From Stutzerimonas stutzeri (GTDB lineage Bacteria > Pseudomonadota > Gammaproteobacteria > Pseudomonadales > Pseudomonadaceae), in the NCBI RefSeq assembly GCF_000590475.1, contig NZ_CP007441.1, positions 3,478,660-3,542,659 of the forward strand: a stretch of DNA of 64,000 nucleotides, read 5' to 3'. The notes below the pieces were generated by a model, which was given only the letters and a program-made list of their open reading frames with translations, made no database searches and was not told the DNA's origin. Every line of letters begins with the position of its first letter. Positions within the stretch are counted from its first letter, which is position 1. The position numbers and the translations under genes were made by a program. Below are positions 16,682-26,953 of the stretch, piece after piece.

Positions 16682-18004
16682 ATGACGACAGAGAATCCCC
16701 CATCCCTGGCTACCGTCCTTGACCTGATGCTCGACGCCGTCTGCGTCGTCGATGCCGATGGCCGCTTCGTCTATGTCAGCGCCGCATGCGAGCGCATCTT
16801 CGGGTATACCCAAGACGAAATGATCGGTCGCGCGATGATAAACATGGTGGCTCCCGAAGACCGTGAGCGCACATTGGAAGCAGCCAAGCAGGTGATGTCA
16901 GGTCAGCTCAGCCTGCATTTCGAGAACCGCTATATCCGCAAGGATGGTCAGCGGGTGGATATCATGTGGTCGGCCCGCTGGTCCGAGGATGACCAGCTGC
17001 GAGTTGGCGTTGCGCGAGACATTACCCAGCGCAAACATTTCGAATCGCTGCAAGCGGCGGTGTACGCCATATCCGAAGCGGCGCACAACACCGCCGATCT
17101 TGCCGCCCTGTTCGAGCAGATTCATCTGATCATCGGAAGTCTCATCCCGTCACCCAATTTTTTCGTGGCCTTGAACACGTTAGGTATCGGCTCGCCAATG
17201 TTTCCTTATCACAAAACCAGTGGCGATCCGACGCAGCTACCTTTTGAGTCTGCCGCCGCGCTCTGCACGGAGGTCACACGTACCGGACAGGCGCTGCTGC
17301 TGAACGCCCAGAACGATCAGGTTTGCAGCAATCTCAAGACGATCGCCGACACGAACCGGTTCTGCTGGCTGGCTGCGCCGTTATTGACGCGCCAGGGCAG
17401 TCTCGGCGCCCTCCTGCTCAGCGATGCGGCGCAGAACGCGACGTATCGCGAGCGCGACAGGGAGCTGTTGCAATTCGTCGCCAATCAGGTCGCCACGGCC
17501 ATCGAACGTAAACAGTTGCATGCCCGCCTGGAGAGGATGGCTCAGTACGATGAACTCACCGGTTTACCAAACCGCGCTTTCCTCTTCGACCGGCTGAAAA
17601 CCGCCCTGGCACGGGCACGTCGCAACGATGAGTCGATTTCGCTGCTTTACCTCGATCTGGACCGGTTCAAGCAGATCAATGACAGTCATGGTCACAGCGT
17701 TGGCGATCTGTTGCTGCAAGCCTTCGCCCGGCGGCTCGTGCAACACACCCGGGAGGTGGATACGGTTGCGCGGATGGGCGGCGATGAGTTCGTCGTACTG
17801 CTGGAGAACAGCCCATCAAGAGCCGATGCGATGGTGGTCGTCAGTAATATCCGGGACGCCATGCAAGTACCTATGGAGCTTGCGCGCCTGAGTTTGGTGG
17901 TTCAGCCGAGTATCGGCGTGGCCTGTTACCCAGAGGACGGCACCGACGAAGCCTCGTTGCTCAAGCATGCGGACGAGGCCATGTATCAGGAGAAGCGAGA
18001 TTAG
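16682..18004 (+). CDS. PAS-GAF diguanylate cyclase
   Basis: This 440-residue protein appears soluble. A PAS domain at the N-terminus (LDAVCVVDADGRFVYVSAAC) is followed by a PAC segment ending GVARDITQRKHFE, a GAF domain (about residues 130-280) and a GGDEF domain. GGDEF is intact at 366-370, with an RxxD inhibitory site (REVD) five residues before it, so an active, feedback-inhibited cyclase is expected. No membrane segments are seen, so it should sense a cytosolic signal. The ATG at 16682 starts where PAS homology begins, though its Shine-Dalgarno is poor; a TTG at 16598 would add 28 unlike residues. Confidence 0.88.
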   Translation: MTTENPPSLATVLDLMLDAVCVVDADGRFVYVSAACERIFGYTQDEMIGRAMINMVAPEDRERTLEAAKQVMSGQLSLHFENRYIRKDGQRVDIMWSARWSEDDQLRVGVARDITQRKHFESLQAAVYAISEAAHNTADLAALFEQIHLIIGSLIPSPNFFVALNTLGIGSPMFPYHKTSGDPTQLPFESAAALCTEVTRTGQALLLNAQNDQVCSNLKTIADTNRFCWLAAPLLTRQGSLGALLLSDAAQNATYRERDRELLQFVANQVATAIERKQLHARLERMAQYDELTGLPNRAFLFDRLKTALARARRNDESISLLYLDLDRFKQINDSHGHSVGDLLLQAFARRLVQHTREVDTVARMGGDEFVVLLENSPSRADAMVVVSNIRDAMQVPMELARLSLVVQPSIGVACYPEDGTDEASLLKHADEAMYQEKRD

Positions 18005-18119
18005 CAGGCGCCGCGACCAACAAAGCATGACGGCGCATCGATCGACTCGACTGTCAGCGAGAAAGGACGTTGAGACATTTTGCGCCAGTAGTCGAAGGCA
18101 CATCGCATTCCAACTCGAC

Positions 18120-18992
18120 TCATCCGGCCAACCGGGACGCCAGAATCACCGCACCCAAAAGGCATAGCGCAGCCCCGCCGGCCGCATGCCAGCGATAGCG
18201 CCGTGCGAGAACCTCCTCGCCGTGGGTCGATAGCACGAACGGCAGATGCTCACTGGGACGGACTAAACGGTGCTGCGCCTGCTGAGCACTGGCAAGACGA
18301 TGACGCCGTTCCGCTTCGAGCCCTGCTGCCAGACGCACGCGACTCCACTCGGCCTGGTCGAGCTGACCGTCGCGATTGTTGTCGAAGCGCTGCAGCAACC
18401 CAGCATAATTTTCTTTCCATTCTCGTATCACCTGCCCTTGGGCGGTCTGGAGGTCGAGCCCTTGCCGGCCGCCGCCTGCGGTACGAAAATCACCGATCGC
18501 ATAAAGCGGCTCATCAGCGTGGAGCCGCTCTTCGGTGTAGCGATATTGGCGGCTACCGGTAAGCCAGTCGAGCACACCGCGAACCGGCAAGCCCCTGGGA
18601 TGGCGCGGATCACCGGTCCATCTGTCGCGTCGTGCCGGCAGCACTTCGGCGCCACGGGGGTCGATCAGGCAGTCCCCAGTCGCATCGCACAAACGCAGCA
18701 GATTTTCGCTGCTGCCCTGCTCGACGACCCGCCAACTGCTGCGCTTGCCACTGGCACGGTATTCCTCGATACGGTAGCGCCACCAGAGACAGGGTTTGGC
18801 CGTAAGAGGCGCCAGCATCGGCGGCATATCGGGCAGGTCTCGCAGCACCCCGGTAAGTTCGACGTAGCCCTGCGCTGCCGAGCGAATCTTCGAGGTAGGT
18901 GTGTCCAGCAGATGGCGCAGCTTCGACCAGCGATGGATCCATAGCCAGCCCCCCATCAGGCACAGGCCGACCGCCACAGCGCTGAACAGCAT
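18120..18992 (-). CDS. GIDE-domain membrane protein with an EF-hand loop
   Basis: The 290-residue protein has a membrane helix at each end (about 1-19 and 265-288) around a domain like the bacterial GIDE (E3 ubiquitin-ligase-like) family, with ELTGVLRD, PCLWWRYRIEEY and GDCLIDPRGAEV. Inside it residues 204-215 form a canonical EF-hand calcium loop: D-x-N-x-D-G-x-x-D-x-x-E, flanked by helices. The gene starts 12 bases after the lemA stop on the same strand, so the two are probably co-transcribed. GIDE-like proteins are often encoded with LemA; their bacterial role is not established. No RING domain is seen, so ubiquitin ligase activity is not implied. Confidence 0.75.
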   Translation of the reverse strand: MLFSAVAVGLCLMGGWLWIHRWSKLRHLLDTPTSKIRSAAQGYVELTGVLRDLPDMPPMLAPLTAKPCLWWRYRIEEYRASGKRSSWRVVEQGSSENLLRLCDATGDCLIDPRGAEVLPARRDRWTGDPRHPRGLPVRGVLDWLTGSRQYRYTEERLHADEPLYAIGDFRTAGGGRQGLDLQTAQGQVIREWKENYAGLLQRFDNNRDGQLDQAEWSRVRLAAGLEAERRHRLASAQQAQHRLVRPSEHLPFVLSTHGEEVLARRYRWHAAGGAALCLLGAVILASRLAG

Positions 18993-19004
18993 CGCCGGCT
19001 CTGC

Positions 19005-19577
19005 TCAGCCGAACAGCGGTTTGAGATCGACGTCAGCTCTCTCCGCCTCGCTGAACTGCAGCAATTCGGCCTCTCGGAAGCCGAAGGCGCGCGCCAGCAG
19101 CACATCGGGAAACTGCTCGATGCGTACGTTGTTCAGGTTGACCGACTCGTTATACAGCTCTCGGCGGTCGGCGATGCCGCCCTCCAATCCGCTGATGCGC
19201 TGCTGCAGGTGCCGAAAGCTCTCGTTGGCGCGCAGTTCGGGATAGTTTTCAGCCAACGCAAATAGCCGTCCCAGACCGGCGCGCAGCCCGGTTTCAGCCT
19301 GCCCTAACGCACCAACATCGCCCTGTTCGCGCGCGCTCGCCACCGCATTGCGGGCCGCGACGACCTGCTCCAGGGTATTGCGCTCGTGCTGCATGTACTG
19401 CTTGCAGGCCTCCACCAGTTTCGGCAGCTCGTCGTGGCGCTGGCGCAGCAGCACGTCGATATTCGACCAAGCCTTGCTGACGCCGTGCTTGAGCCGCACC
19501 AGACCGTTGTAGAGAACCACCGCATAAGCAGCGACTAGAAACAGCACAACCAGTGCAACCACAGCGCTCGGGCTCAT
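19005..19577 (-). CDS. lemA: LemA family protein
   Basis: The 190-residue product has one N-terminal membrane helix (about 5-25) followed by the conserved LemA helical bundle: YNGLVRLKHGVSKAWSNIDVLLRQRHDELPKLVEACKQYM, then FALAENYPELRANESFRHLQQRISGLE and the YNESVNLNNVRIEQFPDVLLARAFGF block. These are the strongest signatures of the family. LemA proteins are anchored in the inner membrane with the bundle outside the cytosol; their biochemical role is unsettled. It is followed by the GIDE-like gene. ggag lies 8 bases before the ATG. Confidence 0.93.
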   Translation of the reverse strand: MSPSAVVALVVLFLVAAYAVVLYNGLVRLKHGVSKAWSNIDVLLRQRHDELPKLVEACKQYMQHERNTLEQVVAARNAVASAREQGDVGALGQAETGLRAGLGRLFALAENYPELRANESFRHLQQRISGLEGGIADRRELYNESVNLNNVRIEQFPDVLLARAFGFREAELLQFSEAERADVDLKPLFG

Positions 19578-19669
19578 CGGGCTTCTCCAGAAACCAGCTA
19601 TCGGGATGGCATTCTAACGGCACCGCATGTAGCGAAGCGCGATCTACTCCACGCAATTCCTTTGCACAA

Positions 19670-19688
19670 AATGCAAATCTTTCGCATT
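19670..19688. promoter_or_regulatory. Fur-box-like inverted repeat before the imelysin gene
   Basis: aatgcaaa-tct-ttcgcatt is an imperfect inverted repeat about 75 bases before the first imelysin gene. Aligned to the 7-1-7 Fur consensus TGATAATnATTATCA it keeps the TG..AAT..TT..CA framework. Iron control is known for this gene family, but Fur binding here is inference. Confidence 0.45.
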
Positions 19689-19761
19689 ATGACCCGCATC
19701 GAATCGCCTGGTACTCGTTATCAGCATTCGCAAATACCCTCTGCAAGCAAAGGAACCCGCC

Positions 19762-21105
<1,344 letters not shown>

Positions 21106-21203
21106 TCTGGCGCTCGTGAAAGATAGAGGGCGGCGCGCCGCCGTCCTCTATCCGAATATCTCATGGCAGAGCCCAGCGCTCGCTCGACCACCTCGAAGTC
21201 GGC

Positions 21204-21223
21204 AAATGCAAATTGCTCTTATT
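21204..21223. promoter_or_regulatory. AAATGCAAAT element before the diheme gene
   Basis: The ten bases aaatgcaaat occur here and at 19669-19678, before the neighbouring imelysin gene, each upstream of a start codon. This copy is less symmetric. A shared iron-responsive site is possible but unproven. Confidence 0.3.
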
Positions 21224-21276
21224 CAGGCCCATTAGCCTGCTAAGATTGCCGCCCTGTCACGACCCTGGTATCACCG

Positions 21277-22692
21277 ATGCACCCGCTTTCTCGTGCTGCC
21301 ATCGCTTTGCTGCTGGCCTTTGGCCTAGTCGGCTGCGAAGAGCAGACGTTGCGCTTCACCCAAGCAGAGCCTGGAGAGGCTCTTTCCGCGGGTGACGCCA
21401 CGGTGATGAAGTTCGATCAAAATGGTTTTTCATTGCCATCTGCCAACCTGAGCCCCCTGCGTCGCCTGGACTTCAGCGTCGGCAACAGTTTTTTTCGCAA
21501 TCCCTGGGTAATCGCCCCTTCTTCCACCGCTGCGCGCGACGGGCTCGGCCCGCTGATCAACACCAACGCGTGCCAGAACTGCCATATCAAAGATGGACGC
21601 GGACGCCCGGCACAAACCGAGCGAGGCAACGCCGTGTCGATGTTGGTGCGGCTGTCGATTCCTGCCAGCGCTGAACATGCCGAAGTCGTAGCACAGCGGG
21701 GTATCGCACCAGAACCCACTTATGGCGGACAGCTACAAGACATGGCGATCCCCGGCGTGGCGCCCGAAGGCAAGGTCCGGCTGCATTACGACACCCGGTC
21801 CGAACGCTTCTCCGACGGTTTCAAGGTCGAGTTGCGAATCCCGCAGCTGGAAATCTCCGAGCTGGGTTACGGCCCGATGCATCCGCACACCCAGTTCTCC
21901 GTCCGGGTGGCGCCGGCCATGATCGGCCTCGGATTGCTGGAAGCCATTCCCGAATCCGCTCTGCTGGCCAATGCCGACCCCGAGGATCGCGATGGCAACG
22001 GCATTTCCGGCCGGCCCAACCACGTCTTCGACCAGATCACACGCAAGACGGCCATCGGCCGCTTCGGCTGGAAGGCAGGTCAACCAAACCTGAATCAGCA
22101 GAACGCCGACGCCTTCTTCAACGACATGGGCCTGACGACCAGCCTCTTCACGGGCAGTAGCTGCACCGAAAGGCAACCGGAATGCCTAACGATGCCCGAT
22201 GGCGGCGAGCTCGAAGTCAGCGATCACATTCTCGGATTAGTCTTGTTCTACACGCGCAACCTCGGCGTACCGGCGCGGCGCAACGTCGACGCCCCCCAGG
22301 TCCTGGCAGGCAAGACGTTGTTCCACCGAGCCGGTTGCCAGAGCTGCCATGTTCCGCAGTTCACTACCGGTGAAGCCGCCGAGCCCGAGCTAGCGAACCA
22401 GACGATCCGTCCTTACACAGATCTGCTGCTGCATGACATGGGCGAAGGGCTTGCCGACCACCGGCCCGAGTTTGAAGCCAGCGGCAGCGAATGGCGAACG
22501 CCGCCGCTGTGGGGCATCGGCCTAACCGAAACTATTAGCGGGCACACGCAGCTCCTGCATGACGGACGCGCCCGCAATCTGCTCGAAGCCATACTCTGGC
22601 ACGGCGGCGAAGCAGAACAGGCCAAGCAGTCGGTGCTTGGCTTCAACAACGACGAGCGCAGCGCCTTGCTGGCTTTTCTCGAATCACTCTAG
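21277..22692 (+). CDS. DUF1111 diheme cytochrome (thiol oxidoreductase-like) lipoprotein
   Basis: The 471-residue product carries a lipoprotein signal (LVGC) and two haem c attachment motifs, CQNCH at 99-103 and CQSCH at 354-358, in a layout related to the diheme cytochrome c peroxidase (CcpA/MauG) superfamily and annotated as DUF1111 or thiol oxidoreductase. It should sit in the periplasm, anchored by lipid. It is between two imelysin genes, an arrangement kept in P. aeruginosa (from memory), implying a shared redox and iron role such as oxidation of ferrous iron before uptake. That function is inference; no iron permease gene is present in the window. Confidence 0.87.
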   Translation: MHPLSRAAIALLLAFGLVGCEEQTLRFTQAEPGEALSAGDATVMKFDQNGFSLPSANLSPLRRLDFSVGNSFFRNPWVIAPSSTAARDGLGPLINTNACQNCHIKDGRGRPAQTERGNAVSMLVRLSIPASAEHAEVVAQRGIAPEPTYGGQLQDMAIPGVAPEGKVRLHYDTRSERFSDGFKVELRIPQLEISELGYGPMHPHTQFSVRVAPAMIGLGLLEAIPESALLANADPEDRDGNGISGRPNHVFDQITRKTAIGRFGWKAGQPNLNQQNADAFFNDMGLTTSLFTGSSCTERQPECLTMPDGGELEVSDHILGLVLFYTRNLGVPARRNVDAPQVLAGKTLFHRAGCQSCHVPQFTTGEAAEPELANQTIRPYTDLLLHDMGEGLADHRPEFEASGSEWRTPPLWGIGLTETISGHTQLLHDGRARNLLEAILWHGGEAEQAKQSVLGFNNDERSALLAFLESL

Positions 22693-22734
22693 CGCCGGAT
22701 CAGCCAGAGCTGTCCGGCCTTGCCGAGGAGCAAC

Positions 22735-23808
22735 ATGTACGCCAACCGTTATCTTTCAGCGTTCACCGTCACCGCACTGGGCCTGCTGCTCAGTGCGTGC
22801 GCGCCGTCCGATCCATATGCCGAGACCAGCAAAACCCTCGCCGAGGACGTTCTGCTTCCTACCTATACCCAGTGGGCCGAAACCAATCGGCGCATGGCCG
22901 CCAGCAGCATCGCCTTCTGCGCCGGCAACGAGGAATTGAACAGTGCGCGCGAAGCCTTTCTGAAGGCCCAATTCGCCTGGGCAGGTCTGCAGCCGGTGCT
23001 GATCGGCCCGATGGGTGAAGGCAACCGCGCCTGGCAGGTGCAATTCTGGCCCGACAAGAAGAACCTGGTCGGACGGCAGGTCACCGCTCTGCTGAAGAAA
23101 AAACCCGAGCTGACGCAGGCCGACCTGGACAATGGCAGTGTCGTCCTGCAGGGACTTTCGGCCTACGAATACGTGCTCTATGACAAGGCAGTAGACCTGA
23201 ACGATAGCCCGACCAAGGCGCGTTACTGCCGATTGCTGGAAGCGATTGGTGAACACCAGCAGCAACTCGCCGCCGACATGCTCCAGGAGTGGGAAGGCGA
23301 AGACGGCATGGCCGCTCAGCTAAGCGAGTTCCCCAACGAGCGCTACAGCGAGCCGCGGGAAGCGATTGCCGATCTGCTGCGCGTGCAGGTCACGGCGCTG
23401 GATGGCCTGAAGAAGAAATTGGGCGCGCCGCTGGGTCGTCAAACCAAAGGGTTCCCACAACCCTTCCAGGCCGAGGCCTGGCGCAGCGACGCCACGCTAG
23501 GCAGTATCGATGCGGCCCTCGCCGGGGCCCAAAAACTATGGCAGGGCAGCGATGACAACGGACTCAAGCACCTGGTCCCGGCAGAACAGGGCGAACTGAT
23601 CAAGCGCATTGACCTCGCCTACGCCACCGCCCGCCAACAGTTGGCTGACATCATGCTGCCGTTCAGCGAATTGGTTGCCGACGAAGCCGGACGCGAGCGG
23701 CTGAACGAGCTGTACCAGGACATCGACGCCCTGCACCGCCTGCACCAGAACGAACTGGCCCGATCACTGGGCGTGCAAATCGGCTTCAACGCCCACGACG
23801 GAGATTGA
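22735..23808 (+). CDS. Second imelysin family lipoprotein
   Basis: The 357-residue product starts MYANRYLSAF and has a lipobox LSAC. The imelysin-like helical fold continues with QFWPDKKNLVGRQV and GLSAYEYVLYD. The GxHxxE motif of the first imelysin is not present: the matching segment reads GLSAYE, without the histidine, so metal binding may differ or be lost. Start 22735 is chosen because gaggag lies 5 bases upstream; the ORF extends 5 codons further. It ends 2 bases before the DUF1513 gene, indicating tight co-transcription with its neighbours. Confidence 0.86.
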   Translation: MYANRYLSAFTVTALGLLLSACAPSDPYAETSKTLAEDVLLPTYTQWAETNRRMAASSIAFCAGNEELNSAREAFLKAQFAWAGLQPVLIGPMGEGNRAWQVQFWPDKKNLVGRQVTALLKKKPELTQADLDNGSVVLQGLSAYEYVLYDKAVDLNDSPTKARYCRLLEAIGEHQQQLAADMLQEWEGEDGMAAQLSEFPNERYSEPREAIADLLRVQVTALDGLKKKLGAPLGRQTKGFPQPFQAEAWRSDATLGSIDAALAGAQKLWQGSDDNGLKHLVPAEQGELIKRIDLAYATARQQLADIMLPFSELVADEAGRERLNELYQDIDALHRLHQNELARSLGVQIGFNAHDGD

Positions 23809-23810
23809 CA

Positions 23811-24905
23811 ATGAAACGCCGCGCTTTTCTCGGACTGGGCAGCGCCCTGGTTGCAGCCTCCGCTGTCGGCGGCTGGACACTCACCCGACACACCGAGCAA
23901 CCGCTACTGCTCTCCGCGCGTGACGATGCCGATGGCCGCCACTATGCGGTCGGCTATCGGCTCGACGGCACTCGAGTCTTTGCCACCCCGGTCAACGAGC
24001 GTTGCCACGACGTCTACGCCCACCCGCACTTGCCTCTGGCGGTGTTCGTTGGGCGTCGGCCAAGCCGTGAGAGCTATCTGATCGATAGCCGCGACGGCAC
24101 ATTGCTGCAAGTACTGGCCTCGCCCTCCGATCGGCATTTCTACGGCCATGGTGTGTTCCATTCCAGCGGCGATTGGTTCTATACCACCGAGAACGACACC
24201 GCTGACGCCGGCCGCGGTGTGCTCGGTATCTATCGTGTGGAAGAACGCCGACTGGTTCGCATTGGCGAGCATTCGACCCACGGCATAGGCCCGCATCAGC
24301 TGCTCTGGATGCCCGATGGCGAGACGCTGGTAATCGCCAACGGCGGCATTCGTACCGAAGCCGACAGCCGCGAGATGATGAACCTCGAAGCCATGGAACC
24401 GAGCCTGGTGCTGCTGCGCCGCGACGGCGCGCTGATCAGCAAGGAGCAGTTGCCCGAGCAGATGAACAGCGTGCGTCATCTGGCGGTTGCGGCCGATGGC
24501 ACGGTGGTTTCCGGACAGCAGTACGAAGGCGACCCCATGGATTCGGCCCCGTTGTTGGCGATCAAGCGCCCCGGCCAGGCCTTCCAGGCCTTCCCGCTGG
24601 GCGAAGCGCAACGCCAGACGATGAATCAGTACACCGCCAGTCTGGCAATCCATGACGGCCTGCGTCTGCTAGCCGTGACGGCACCCCGAGGCAACAAGGT
24701 GTTCTTCTGGGATCTGGACAGTGCTGCGCTGCGCAAGGAGATACACCTGCCGGATTGCGCCGGGGTCGCGGCAGTCGCGCAAGGCTTCGTGGTGAGTTCG
24801 GGACAAGGGCGTTGCCGGTTGGTCGATTGCAGCGCCGAGCGCTTCGTCAGCAGCGCGCTGCAATTGCCGGCGGGGTTATGGGATAACCACCTGCGCCTGG
24901 TCTGA
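23811..24905 (+). CDS. DUF1513 periplasmic protein with Tat-type signal
   Basis: The 364-residue product starts MKRRAFLGLGSALVAASAVGG, a twin-arginine-like signal with RRAFL. The rest is beta-rich with propeller-like repeats (GVFHSSGDWFYTTEND, GIGPHQLLWMPDGETLVIANGG, ASLAIHDGLRLLAVTAPRG). It belongs to the DUF1513 family found last in imelysin/DUF1111 clusters. Export by the Tat system would suggest a cofactor or folded cargo. Start 23811 has ggag 7 bases upstream. The biochemical function is unknown; participation in the same envelope iron or redox process is inferred from gene order only. Confidence 0.85.
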   Translation: MKRRAFLGLGSALVAASAVGGWTLTRHTEQPLLLSARDDADGRHYAVGYRLDGTRVFATPVNERCHDVYAHPHLPLAVFVGRRPSRESYLIDSRDGTLLQVLASPSDRHFYGHGVFHSSGDWFYTTENDTADAGRGVLGIYRVEERRLVRIGEHSTHGIGPHQLLWMPDGETLVIANGGIRTEADSREMMNLEAMEPSLVLLRRDGALISKEQLPEQMNSVRHLAVAADGTVVSGQQYEGDPMDSAPLLAIKRPGQAFQAFPLGEAQRQTMNQYTASLAIHDGLRLLAVTAPRGNKVFFWDLDSAALRKEIHLPDCAGVAAVAQGFVVSSGQGRCRLVDCSAERFVSSALQLPAGLWDNHLRLV

Positions 24906-24911
24906 AAACAT

Positions 24912-24938
24912 TCAAGTATCGAAGCGGATCGCCGAAAG
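24912..24938 (+). promoter_or_regulatory. Sigma-28 (FliA) promoter of the second chemoreceptor
   Basis: TCAAGTAT, 11 bases, then GCCGAAAG: 6 of 8 positions match the FliA -35 (TAAAGTTT) and 6 of 8 the -10 (GCCGATAA), with exact spacing, about 90 bases before the chemoreceptor start. Confidence 0.65.
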
Positions 24939-25027
24939 ATTGGCCGACCCGAGCGGTTATTCCGATAGCCGCCCGACGCCCCTTGCGCTGGTCGCAAGTG
25001 CTTTCCATACGATGCGAGACGCTCACG

Positions 25028-26653
25028 ATGCTCCTGAAAAATTCCCTGCGCGCTCAGCTGCTGGCTCTGATTGGCGGCAGCTTGTTGATGACCTTGGCCA
25101 TCGCTCTGGCCAGCTTCTCGTTCCTCTCCGAGGACATTTCTGCCTTTCAAAAGCTGCTCAAAGGTCCGATCGAAACCTCGCGTCTTATTAATGAAGCCAA
25201 CCTTGAATTCAAGGTCCAAGTGCAGGAATGGAAAAACGTGCTGCTGCGCGGCAAGTCACCCGAGAACCTGAGCAAGTACTGGCAGAGCTTCGAAGAACAG
25301 GAACGCAAGGTCCAAACGCTGCTCGATACCCTTGTGCAGGCGAGCCAGCATGACCAGGCGCTGGCACGCCAGGTCCAGGGATTGCGCGAAGAACATCGAA
25401 AACTGGGCTTAGCCTATCGCAGCGGCCGCGAAGCGTTCCTGGCCGCAGGCAGCGATCCAGTTGCTGGCGACGCCGCGGTCAAAGGTATCGACCGAGCCAC
25501 CAGTGAACAGCTCAGCGAACTGGTCGATCAACTACGTGACGCAGCGCAGCGCAGCTCGGAAGAAATCAGCAGTGGAGCCGAACAGGCGATCATCACGGGT
25601 TCGCTGATCATGCTTGCCGCTGGCGCACTGATCAGCCTGCTCAGCTTGTGGCTGGTCAATCGCAACCTGATCACCCCTATCCGCCATCTGATTGATCATA
25701 TCGCCAAGCTCAGCCAGGGTAAGTTCGGCGAGCGCGTCGATGCGTCCCGCTCGGACGAACTAGGGCGTCTGGCCGTCGCGGCGAACGTGCTTCGCGATTT
25801 TCTCGCCGATACCTTTACCCGTCTGCAACGCAGCACCTCGGATCTGGACAGCGCCAGCGGCGAACTGAACGCCATCGCCACGCTGATGGGCCAAGGCACT
25901 CGTGAGCAATTCTCGCGCACCGATCAGGTCGCCACCGCCATGCACGAAATGTCGGCTACTGCACAGGAGGTCGCACGCCACGCGGCCGAGGCCGCGCACG
26001 CCGCTGATGCAGCCGATCATTCGGCGCAGCATGGCGAGAACATGATGCGTTCGACGATCCAGACAATCGCCCAGATGCGCGGCGAGATCGTCAGCACTGC
26101 CGAAGTCATTCGACGCCTCGAAGCCGACAGCGGTCGCATTGGCAAAGTACTGGAGGTCATTCGCGGCATTGCGGATCAAACCAACCTGCTAGCGCTGAAC
26201 GCCGCTATCGAAGCTGCCCGCGCGGGTGATGCTGGCCGCGGGTTCGCCGTGGTGGCCGATGAGGTACGTACGCTGGCCAGACGCACCGCTGATTCGACTG
26301 CCGAAATTCATCAGATCATCGACACGGTACAAACCGGAGCAGTGGACGCGGTGCGGGCGATCGAAAGCGGCCGGAACCGCAGCGACGAAGGCGTCGAACG
26401 GGTGACGGAAGCGGGCACGATGCTCCAGCGCATCACCCGGGAAGTCGAAGCGATCCGCGACATGAATCGCCAAATCGCCACCGCGGCCGAGGAACAAACC
26501 TCGGTGGCGGAGGACATTTCGCGGAACCTGACCGAGATAACGGCTATCGCCACGACCAACCAGGACAATGTCGAACGCACCGAAAAGGCCAGCCAGAACC
26601 TGCACGGCCTGTCGGCCCAGCTCAGCGAAGTGACGCACCGCCTCGCGGGCTGA
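25028..26653 (+). CDS. Methyl-accepting chemotaxis protein
   Basis: This 541-residue chemoreceptor starts MLLKNSLRAQLLALIGG. It has an N-terminal membrane helix, a periplasmic helical sensor of about 150 residues (helical-bundle type, with EANLEFKVQVQEWKNVLLRG), a second helix (about 185-205), a HAMP domain (NRNLITPIRHLIDHIAKL) and the signalling domain with IADQTNLLALNAAIEAARAG and DEVRTLARRTADST. The sensor differs from the dCache receptor at 8201, and its ligand cannot be inferred. Start 25028 is where membrane-protein sequence begins; the ORF runs 15 codons further. A sigma-28-like promoter lies at 24912-24938, which supports co-expression with flagella. Confidence 0.9.
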   Translation: MLLKNSLRAQLLALIGGSLLMTLAIALASFSFLSEDISAFQKLLKGPIETSRLINEANLEFKVQVQEWKNVLLRGKSPENLSKYWQSFEEQERKVQTLLDTLVQASQHDQALARQVQGLREEHRKLGLAYRSGREAFLAAGSDPVAGDAAVKGIDRATSEQLSELVDQLRDAAQRSSEEISSGAEQAIITGSLIMLAAGALISLLSLWLVNRNLITPIRHLIDHIAKLSQGKFGERVDASRSDELGRLAVAANVLRDFLADTFTRLQRSTSDLDSASGELNAIATLMGQGTREQFSRTDQVATAMHEMSATAQEVARHAAEAAHAADAADHSAQHGENMMRSTIQTIAQMRGEIVSTAEVIRRLEADSGRIGKVLEVIRGIADQTNLLALNAAIEAARAGDAGRGFAVVADEVRTLARRTADSTAEIHQIIDTVQTGAVDAVRAIESGRNRSDEGVERVTEAGTMLQRITREVEAIRDMNRQIATAAEEQTSVAEDISRNLTEITAIATTNQDNVERTEKASQNLHGLSAQLSEVTHRLAG

Positions 26654-26953
26654 CGCCGCTCGCGATCGACGCAACGGCTCCTTCGGCAGGGGTCGTTGCA
26701 TGGTCCTCGCGCCGCCCTTCACGGCTCTGCTTCGCCAATTGCACACCCTGTTACAGCGTGCCGAGGACGTCATTACCTATTCCTTTACATACGCCTTATT
26801 CGCGGCTACTTTCGCTGTTTCCCGGCGTATTGCCGGCAACCCCAGATCGATGCCCCCGTGTCCGGCCGGCAATTGGTCGCTAGTGTGCACTCGAACGGCT
26901 GCCTCATTTCATGGCAGTAGTCAGCCGGCTCATCTCTCCAAGGAATATGGAAA
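26654..26953. other. 300-base non-coding gap before mexV
   Basis: No convincing gene is seen; short open frames here lack a ribosome-binding site. An imperfect stem-loop at about 26670-26698 (gcaacg/cgttgc outer stem, no T-run) may end the chemoreceptor transcript. The mexV promoter probably lies near the right end, but I cannot place it. Confidence 0.5.
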
